This document shows, one piece after another, positions 7,179 to 11,512 of a DNA stretch of 11,512 nucleotides (position 1 is its first letter; each line of letters starts with the position of its first letter). Under the pieces are notes generated by a model. The model did not search any database and was not told where the DNA came from. It saw only the letters and a list, made by a program, of their open reading frames with translations. This DNA is from an uncultured Collinsella sp. Its GTDB lineage: Bacteria > Actinomycetota > Coriobacteriia > Coriobacteriales > Coriobacteriaceae. The stretch covers positions 1-11,512 of the forward strand of contig CAJLAN010000035.1 in the NCBI GenBank assembly GCA_905204635.1, given 5' to 3'. A program made the translations under genes and the position numbers.

Positions 7179-7949
7179 CTATTCCGCAGCGCCGCTCTCG
7201 GTTCCATACGACGACACCGGCGCCTCGACCACATGGTGATATCGATCGATATAGATTGCACGGGCACTCAGGCGTCGCACCAAATCCTGGTGATGTGTGC
7301 TCATCAAGACCGTCTTACCCGCCGCGACGTAGGCCAGCAAGAAGTTGACCACGATGTCGCATGAATCCTCGTCGAGCCCATTGGTAGGCTCGTCGAGCAC
7401 CAGGATATCCGGGTTCATCGACACCACCGCAGCCAGCGCAACGCGCTTCTTTTGCCCGCCCGAGAGCTGATAGGGAGAGACGTCGGCAAGGTCGGCAACC
7501 TGGAATAGCTCCATGGCATCGCGGACGCGGCGCTCGAGCTCGTCTGCCGGCAACCCCATCTGCGCGGGACCAAAAGCAACTTCCTCGCCCACCGTAGCGC
7601 AGAACAGCTGGGCGTCGGCATTCTGGAACACAAAGCCCACGCGCTGATGAAAACGCTGAGCGGCCGCAGAATCCTTTAGAAACGCCGCATCGACCGCATG
7701 CCCGTCGAACAGGTACGCACCCGCGTCCGCAAGCTCAAGGCCGTTGATAAGACGCATAATCGTCGTCTTGCCGCAGCCATTAGGACCAAGCAGAGCAACG
7801 AGCTCTCCACGGTTCACCTGCAATGAAACGCCATCGACCACCGTATGACCCGCATAGGAAAACACCACGTCGCGAAACTCGATGAGCGGCGTGACCTCGG
7901 CGCCGGCAGCACCGCTCGCACCCATCGCGTTATTCGTATCGTTTGCCAA
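7179..7949 (-). CDS. cbiO: ECF nickel/cobalt transporter ATP-binding protein
   Basis: ATPase subunit of the energy-coupling-factor metal importer, 256 aa. Walker A GPNGCGKT (55-62), Q-loop Gln109, ABC signature LSGGQKKR (162-169), Walker B ILVLDEP (182-188) with catalytic Glu187, D-loop GLD, and switch His219 are all present and intact. An alanine/glycine-rich tail of about 20 residues precedes the conserved start (LIEFRDVVFSYAG). The start is a TTG: GGGAAGGG (7957-7964) lies 7 nt upstream, an in-frame TGA follows 6 codons further upstream, and no internal ATG has a better SD. It follows cbiQ with a 44-bp gap, so it belongs to the same operon. The same fold could serve nickel (nikO) or cobalt. 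Confidence 0.93.
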   Translation of the reverse strand: MANDTNNAMGASGAAGAEVTPLIEFRDVVFSYAGHTVVDGVSLQVNRGELVALLGPNGCGKTTIMRLINGLELADAGAYLFDGHAVDAAFLKDSAAAQRFHQRVGFVFQNADAQLFCATVGEEVAFGPAQMGLPADELERRVRDAMELFQVADLADVSPYQLSGGQKKRVALAAVVSMNPDILVLDEPTNGLDEDSCDIVVNFLLAYVAAGKTVLMSTHHQDLVRRLSARAIYIDRYHHVVEAPVSSYGTESGAAE

Positions 7950-7956
7950 AACGTCG

Positions 7957-7964
7957 CCCTTCCC
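7957..7964 (-). promoter_or_regulatory. Ribosome binding site deciding the TTG start of cbiO
   Basis: Minus-strand GGGAAGGG is 7 nt before the TTG at 7949. It is the only SD-like sequence near any possible start of this frame. Confidence 0.6.
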
Positions 7965-7993
7965 TACTCACATCAACGGTTCGACCGTCCGCG

Positions 7994-8830
7994 CTACAGC
8001 ACCGCGCACAACACGGCGAGCAACGCCACAACGGCCGCGTAAACCGCATCGCGCCAGCCAAAGCCGCTCCGTGCAGGCGCCGGATACACGCCGGCGAAGC
8101 CGCGACACAGCATGGCCTCGTCCATCGCGCGGCTGCATTCCATCGCCTTGATAAACGTCATGCCCATGATACCCGCCAGCGAATCGGTGCGCGAAAAACC
8201 CGCAGGCGCGGAACCGACGCTGCGCAGCATGACCGATTCGCACAGATCGTGCGCCGTGCGTCCCAGCACCTCAATATGCTTGAGCGCCATATCAAACGTA
8301 AAGATAACCTCGTCGGGCAGGTGCAGCATTTTGAGCGCCGCCGACATGCGGCTCCAGGTGAGCGTCCACGAAACACCCAGCACCAGCGACACATTAATAA
8401 ACGTCTTGAGCGCGATCTTGAGCATGGCGCCCATGGCAGACGCGCTCAGCAACAGGGCAGGCAGCGCCAGAACCACCGCAAGCCCCGTGGCGCCAAGCGC
8501 CGGTACAAAAGTCGCGCGCAACCCGCGCGCGGGGCGCACCGCGACCAGCACCAGCGCGATAGCCGCCATCAGCATCAGGTACAGCGGGCTCTGCGTCAGA
8601 CACACGCACAGGACGCAAACGAACATCCCCACCAGGCGCACCGGAGCCGAAACGCAAGAAAGGGCGCGGTCGACCATCGACCCGCCCTCGTGCGCGCCTC
8701 CACCCAGGCGAACCCGCTCAAGCAGGCTCGCCAGGTGCAGGACATTCTTTTGCATCACGCGATGACGAGCGCCCGTGGGCTCGTAACGCTGCTCGACCGC
8801 AAGCCAGCTAGGCAGCTCGACCATCGCCAT
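7994..8830 (-). CDS. cbiQ: ECF nickel/cobalt transporter transmembrane (T) protein
   Basis: Coupling membrane subunit, 278 aa, linking CbiO ATP hydrolysis to CbiM. Hydrophobic segments occur at about 64-80, 83-98, 109-130, 138-157 and 259-278. Between them are the cytoplasmic coupling helices typical of the CbiQ/EcfT family: SRMSAALKMLHLPDEV (160-175) and SRAMDEAMLCRGF (233-245), the latter matching the Ala-Arg-Gly-type motif, here Cys-Arg-Gly. It overlaps the 3' end of cbiM by 23 bp, which indicates translational coupling. The N-terminus has ATG-GCG-ATG, so the start may be 8830 or 8824; a GGAG motif lies just upstream, closer to ideal spacing for the second. Function follows from family and operon; metal identity is not decided by this subunit. 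Confidence 0.9.
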   Translation of the reverse strand: MAMVELPSWLAVEQRYEPTGARHRVMQKNVLHLASLLERVRLGGGAHEGGSMVDRALSCVSAPVRLVGMFVCVLCVCLTQSPLYLMLMAAIALVLVAVRPARGLRATFVPALGATGLAVVLALPALLLSASAMGAMLKIALKTFINVSLVLGVSWTLTWSRMSAALKMLHLPDEVIFTFDMALKHIEVLGRTAHDLCESVMLRSVGSAPAGFSRTDSLAGIMGMTFIKAMECSRAMDEAMLCRGFAGVYPAPARSGFGWRDAVYAAVVALLAVLCAVL

Positions 8831-9893
8831 GGGCTCCGCTTTCCTTGACCGTCAGCGAGATCAGACGGAATGCGATGGTGAGCACCGCCACGCCAATCAC
8901 GCCGGACAGGATATACATGGCAGCCTGACCGACAAAGCCAAGACCCTGTTCCTCGGAATAGGCCTGCAGGTAATCACCCGTAGGCAGAGCGTCGGCAAAG
9001 GTCGGAGTATCGAGGCCGACCGAAGCCTGCAGACTGTCGTCACCAGCCTCCTGAACGGCAGTCGCGGCGCCCTCAGCGTCCCACTCGCCCCAGGCATCAC
9101 CGGTAGCAAGCAAGCCGAGCGGCGTAGCCACGACAAGCACGGCGACCAGGATGAGCGTGGGGACCAGCGAGGTCTTCTTAGCAGCAGTGCCCTCGGCAGC
9201 AAGCTGGCCATCGACGGCCTCGGGCCCGACGATAACGCTCGGCGCCGTCTTCTTAATGAAACCGTAGATGGCGGCCGTCGCCACGCCCTCGACCACGCCG
9301 GCAACCAACATATGCGGAATCATCATAGCCGGAATGGCAATGGACAGCGGGAAGGGGCAGTACAGCGGAGCGCCCGAAGCATTCGTGAAAAGCATCGGCT
9401 GAATACCAAACTCGATTGCTGCGCACAGGGCCGCCAGGCACAGGCCGACCCAGCCGCTTACGATGGCCGAAACCGAGGTGCCCCAGCTCTTGTCGTGCAA
9501 GCGGCTGTTGAGGGCACGGAACACGATAGCAGCGGCAAACGGCAGCACGAAGGCCATGTTAAAGCAGTTGGCGCCAAAGGACAGAATGCCGCCGTCGCCA
9601 AACAGCAGCGCCTGCAGCGCCAGCGCGACCGAGACGGCAATGGCAGCAGCCTCGGGGCCCAGCAGCAGCGCGATGAGCGCGCCACCAACGGCGTGACCAG
9701 TGGTACCGCCGGGCAGCGGCACGTTGAACATCATGAGCAAGAAGGAGAATGCGGCGCAGATGCCCAGGAACGCCATGTGCTCGCGATCGAGCGTGGCGCG
9801 CACCTTCTTGATGCAGTGAACCCAAACGGGCACCATCGCCACTGCCATGACGGCATCGGTCTGCGGGGACAGATAATTATCTGGAATGTGCAT
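8808..9893 (-). CDS. cbiM: ECF nickel/cobalt transporter substrate-binding protein CbiM, with fused CbiN-like C-terminus
   Basis: Integral membrane S-component that captures Ni2+ or Co2+; 361 aa versus about 215-250 for a lone CbiM. It starts MHIPDNYLSP: His2 and His67 (in PLPGGTTGHAVGG, 59-71) match the metal ligands described for NikM/CbiM, so the N-terminal Met-His must be the true start. SD GGGAGG lies a few nt upstream. About seven hydrophobic segments end near 212. Residues 240-345 add two more hydrophobic segments around an acidic loop. That part begins TPLGLLATGDAWGEW (257-271), as in PDGLE/CbiN-type modules, which likely replaces a separate CbiN, as none is found nearby. It is the first gene of cbiM-cbiQ-cbiO and is preceded by a NikR-like operator, so nickel is the likelier cargo. 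Confidence 0.92.
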   Translation of the reverse strand: MHIPDNYLSPQTDAVMAVAMVPVWVHCIKKVRATLDREHMAFLGICAAFSFLLMMFNVPLPGGTTGHAVGGALIALLLGPEAAAIAVSVALALQALLFGDGGILSFGANCFNMAFVLPFAAAIVFRALNSRLHDKSWGTSVSAIVSGWVGLCLAALCAAIEFGIQPMLFTNASGAPLYCPFPLSIAIPAMMIPHMLVAGVVEGVATAAIYGFIKKTAPSVIVGPEAVDGQLAAEGTAAKKTSLVPTLILVAVLVVATPLGLLATGDAWGEWDAEGAATAVQEAGDDSLQASVGLDTPTFADALPTGDYLQAYSEEQGLGFVGQAAMYILSGVIGVAVLTIAFRLISLTVKESGAHGDGRAA

Positions 9894-9950
9894 GTACGCC
9901 TCCCGGTTGTCGGCGCACGGAATTGCAACGCCGCCTGAATCACCTTGTCA

Positions 9951-9978
9951 GTGTTACGTATTGTCAGATTCGTAACAC
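9951..9978. promoter_or_regulatory. NikR-like operator upstream of cbiM
   Basis: GTGTTAC (9951-9957), 14 bp, GTAACAC (9972-9978): perfect 7-bp arms in a 28-bp dyad, extended by one further pair (CG/CG). The architecture equals the NikR motif reported for deltaproteobacteria (GTGTTAC-N13/14-GTAACAC) and has the same span as the E. coli NikR site (GTATGA-N16-TCATAC). It lies 57 bp upstream of the CbiM start, overlapping or just ahead of the likely promoter (CTGACA with TGCAAT 18 bp later, weak). nikR itself is not in the window. A different dimeric repressor could use the site. Confidence 0.6.
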
Positions 9979-9996
9979 GCCGCGGGCTATCATAGC

Positions 9997-10031
9997 AAAA
10001 CGGCGCGCTGCCGACAAAGCAGCACGCCGTT
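9997..10031 (-). terminator. Rho-independent terminator of pheT
   Basis: AACGGCG-c-GCTGC (9999-10011) pairs with GCAGC-a-CGCCGTT (10019-10031): 12 pairs with one mismatch and a 7-nt loop. On the minus strand the stem ends in a TTTT run, so it terminates transcription coming from pheT before cbiM. The tract is short, so moderate efficiency is likely. Confidence 0.7.
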
Positions 10032-10137
10032 ATGTAATGCGCGTGTCATATATGCAGGCTCAGCAGTGCCTTATACCGAGCATAGCAATCACGTAGGACT
10101 CGGCGGCAGCCACCGCTGACCTATACCAGCGCAAGCC

Positions 10138-11512
10138 CTAGCCGCGGACCTCGCCGTTTACGCCCTTGCACACCTTGGTGACGATCTTCTGGTGCGCCTT
10201 CTCGACCTCTTCGCTGGTGAGCGTGTGGTCGTCGGAGCGATACGTAAGCGCAAAGGCCATGGACTTCTTGCCCGCTCCGATGCGGATGGGATCGCGGTAG
10301 ACGTCGAACAGGCGCACGCCCTCGAGCAGCTTGCCGCCGGCGCTGGTAATGCGGCGCTCAAGATCCTCGCAGGTCACGGAGTTGTCGACCACGATAGCAA
10401 GGTCGTGCTCAACAGCCGGGTACTGCGAGAACTCGCGGTAGTTCTCCTGATTGCGGGCGCCCTTAATCAGCTTGTCCAGGTCGAGCTCAAAGGCAACGAC
10501 GACCTCGTCGATGCCCATCGCCTCGCGCGCCTCGGGGTGAATCTCGCCGACCCAGCCCAGCACAGTGCCGCCGGACAGAACCTCGGCAGCACGACCCGGC
10601 TGCAGGAAGGCATAGCTCTCGCCCTCGACGGGACGGAAGCGAACCTTCTCGATGCGCAGCTGGGCAAGCAGCTCCTCAACGATGCCCTTGCCAAAGAAGA
10701 AACGCAGCTTGCGGTACTTCATGCTCCAAGACTGCTCGCTCCACTGGCCCGAGAGCACGCCCGCTACGGACTTGGTCTCCTTGGGCAGGCTGGCGTTCTC
10801 GCGACCGTGGAACAAGCTGCCGACCTCGTACAGGTGCACGTTGGGCGTGCCGTGGGCCTCGTTATAGGCCACGGATTGCAGCAGGCCCGGCAGCAGCGAA
10901 CGGCGCATCTCGGTCTGCTCGGCCACCAGCGGGTTCATGAGAACCACGGGGCAGCCGCGGCCCTCGGTGGACATGCCAATCTTCTCCAGGTCGCCCGGGG
11001 CAGCAAAGCCAAAGGTCGTGGTCTCGTTGAGGCCACAGGCGCGCAGGATCTCGCCGACCTTGCGGGTAAGCTTCTGCTCGCGCGTCAGACCGCCGATGTG
11101 GTTCTTGGCAGCCGGAATGGTTGCCGTGACGCGACCCATGCCCCATAGGCGCAGGACCTCCTCGATCAGGTCGATCTCACGCGGCAGGTCGGGACGGAAG
11201 CTCGGCGGCGTGATCATAAAGTCCTCGCCGTCGCGCTCGACGGTGCAGCCCAGGCGGGTGAGCGAGCGCTCGATAAAGTCGGGCTCGATGTCGGCACCGC
11301 AGATGGCGTGCACGCGGGCCAGGCGCAGCTTGATGCTGTCGATGGTCTTGGGCGCGGGGAACACGTCCACATAGCCGGGGGCGACCTCGCCGCCGGCGAT
11401 CTCCTCGATAAGGGCGCACGTCACATTGGCGACGTCCACGCAGCCGGTCTCGTCGACCTGGCGCTCAAAGCGGATGGAGGCGTCGGAGATCAGCGACAGG
11501 TCACGGCTGGGG
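10138..11512 (-). CDS. pheT: Phenylalanine--tRNA ligase beta subunit (partial, C-terminal part)
   Basis: Beta subunit of the alpha2beta2 synthetase that charges tRNA-Phe in the cytosol. The frame is open to the window edge; 457 of about 800 residues are visible, and the N-terminal part with editing domain and start lies outside. The first visible residues (SRDLSLISDASIRFERQVD) are the end of the B3/B4 region. Next comes the B5 domain, ending in RPDLPREIDLIEEVLRLWG. The catalytically inactive class II-like core fills the middle. The last about 95 residues (from REFSQYPAVEHDLAI) form the FDX-ACB anticodon-binding domain, ending GEVRG. No frameshift or missing segment is seen. pheS is expected upstream, beyond 11512. 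A hairpin terminator follows about 105 bp after the stop. Confidence 0.96.
   Translation of the reverse strand, partial: PSRDLSLISDASIRFERQVDETGCVDVANVTCALIEEIAGGEVAPGYVDVFPAPKTIDSIKLRLARVHAICGADIEPDFIERSLTRLGCTVERDGEDFMITPPSFRPDLPREIDLIEEVLRLWGMGRVTATIPAAKNHIGGLTREQKLTRKVGEILRACGLNETTTFGFAAPGDLEKIGMSTEGRGCPVVLMNPLVAEQTEMRRSLLPGLLQSVAYNEAHGTPNVHLYEVGSLFHGRENASLPKETKSVAGVLSGQWSEQSWSMKYRKLRFFFGKGIVEELLAQLRIEKVRFRPVEGESYAFLQPGRAAEVLSGGTVLGWVGEIHPEAREAMGIDEVVVAFELDLDKLIKGARNQENYREFSQYPAVEHDLAIVVDNSVTCEDLERRITSAGGKLLEGVRLFDVYRDPIRIGAGKKSMAFALTYRSDDHTLTSEEVEKAHQKIVTKVCKGVNGEVRG

Noticed and set aside
6386..7348. 320-codon + strand frame opposite the phospholipase C-like gene
   Set aside because: It spans the intergenic gap and cbiO end, with no recognisable domain or SD.
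8829..9938. 369-codon + strand frame opposite cbiM
   Set aside because: Shadow of cbiM; no SD and low-complexity Gln/Arg/Gly-rich product.
9894..10137. Cobalamin riboswitch before cbiM
   Set aside because: No B12-box-like conserved core is visible, and the clearest signal there is the GTGTTAC dyad and a terminator.
1..11512. CRISPR array, tRNA, rRNA, insertion sequence or prophage genes
   Set aside because: No evenly spaced direct repeats, cloverleaf, rRNA segment, transposase or phage-like product is seen anywhere in the window.

Overview
The window is GC-rich actinobacterial-type chromosome. Heavy G/C third-codon bias, strong GGAGG-type ribosome binding sites and an AbiEi-like/DUF559-like protein with a coriobacterial flavour suggest Coriobacteriia, most likely a Collinsella-like gut bacterium. 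This assignment is inference from style and gene content; there is no rRNA or tRNA in the window to anchor it.

Layout from left to right. (1) Positions 1-177 are non-coding and hold a long two-part inverted repeat (79-166) just past the end of the first gene. (2) A complete P-type Ca2+-ATPase gene lies on the minus strand (178-2859); its leader carries a nested inverted repeat whose arm contains the Shine-Dalgarno sequence. (3) A 442-bp divergent, AT-richer intergenic region holds the pyruvate kinase promoter. (4) pyk is complete on the plus strand (3302-4762), followed by a textbook rho-independent terminator. (5) After about 350 bp of AT-richer spacer comes a plus-strand accessory gene (5181-6254), which looks like an AbiEi-like segment fused to a PD-(D/E)XK/DUF559-like nuclease domain. 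(6) Its stop overlaps the stop of a convergent gene (6251-7099, minus) resembling the zinc-dependent phospholipase C family. (7) Upstream of that, also on the minus strand, is a three-gene energy-coupling-factor nickel/cobalt importer, cbiM-cbiQ-cbiO (9893 down to 7179), with CbiN-like function apparently fused to the CbiM C-terminus. (8) The 244-bp gap before it contains a near-perfect NikR-type operator (GTGTTAC-N14-GTAACAC) and a terminator for the upstream gene. (9) The right edge is the C-terminal part of pheT (phenylalanyl-tRNA synthetase beta), cut by the window end.

How the parts work together: the window is mostly housekeeping. CbiM, CbiQ and CbiO form one metal importer: CbiM binds the metal, CbiQ couples and CbiO hydrolyses ATP. 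The operator suggests nickel-responsive control, so nickel rather than cobalt may be the main substrate. The Ca2+-ATPase is an unlinked exporter. pyk and pheT are standalone core genes. The accessory piece is the 5181-6254 nuclease-like gene, probably a lineage-specific family member. I see no CRISPR array, prophage, transposon or complete multi-gene defence system. The most useful leads are the NikR-like operator, the SD-masking leader of the ATPase, the AbiEi/DUF559-like protein and the long hairpin at the left edge.
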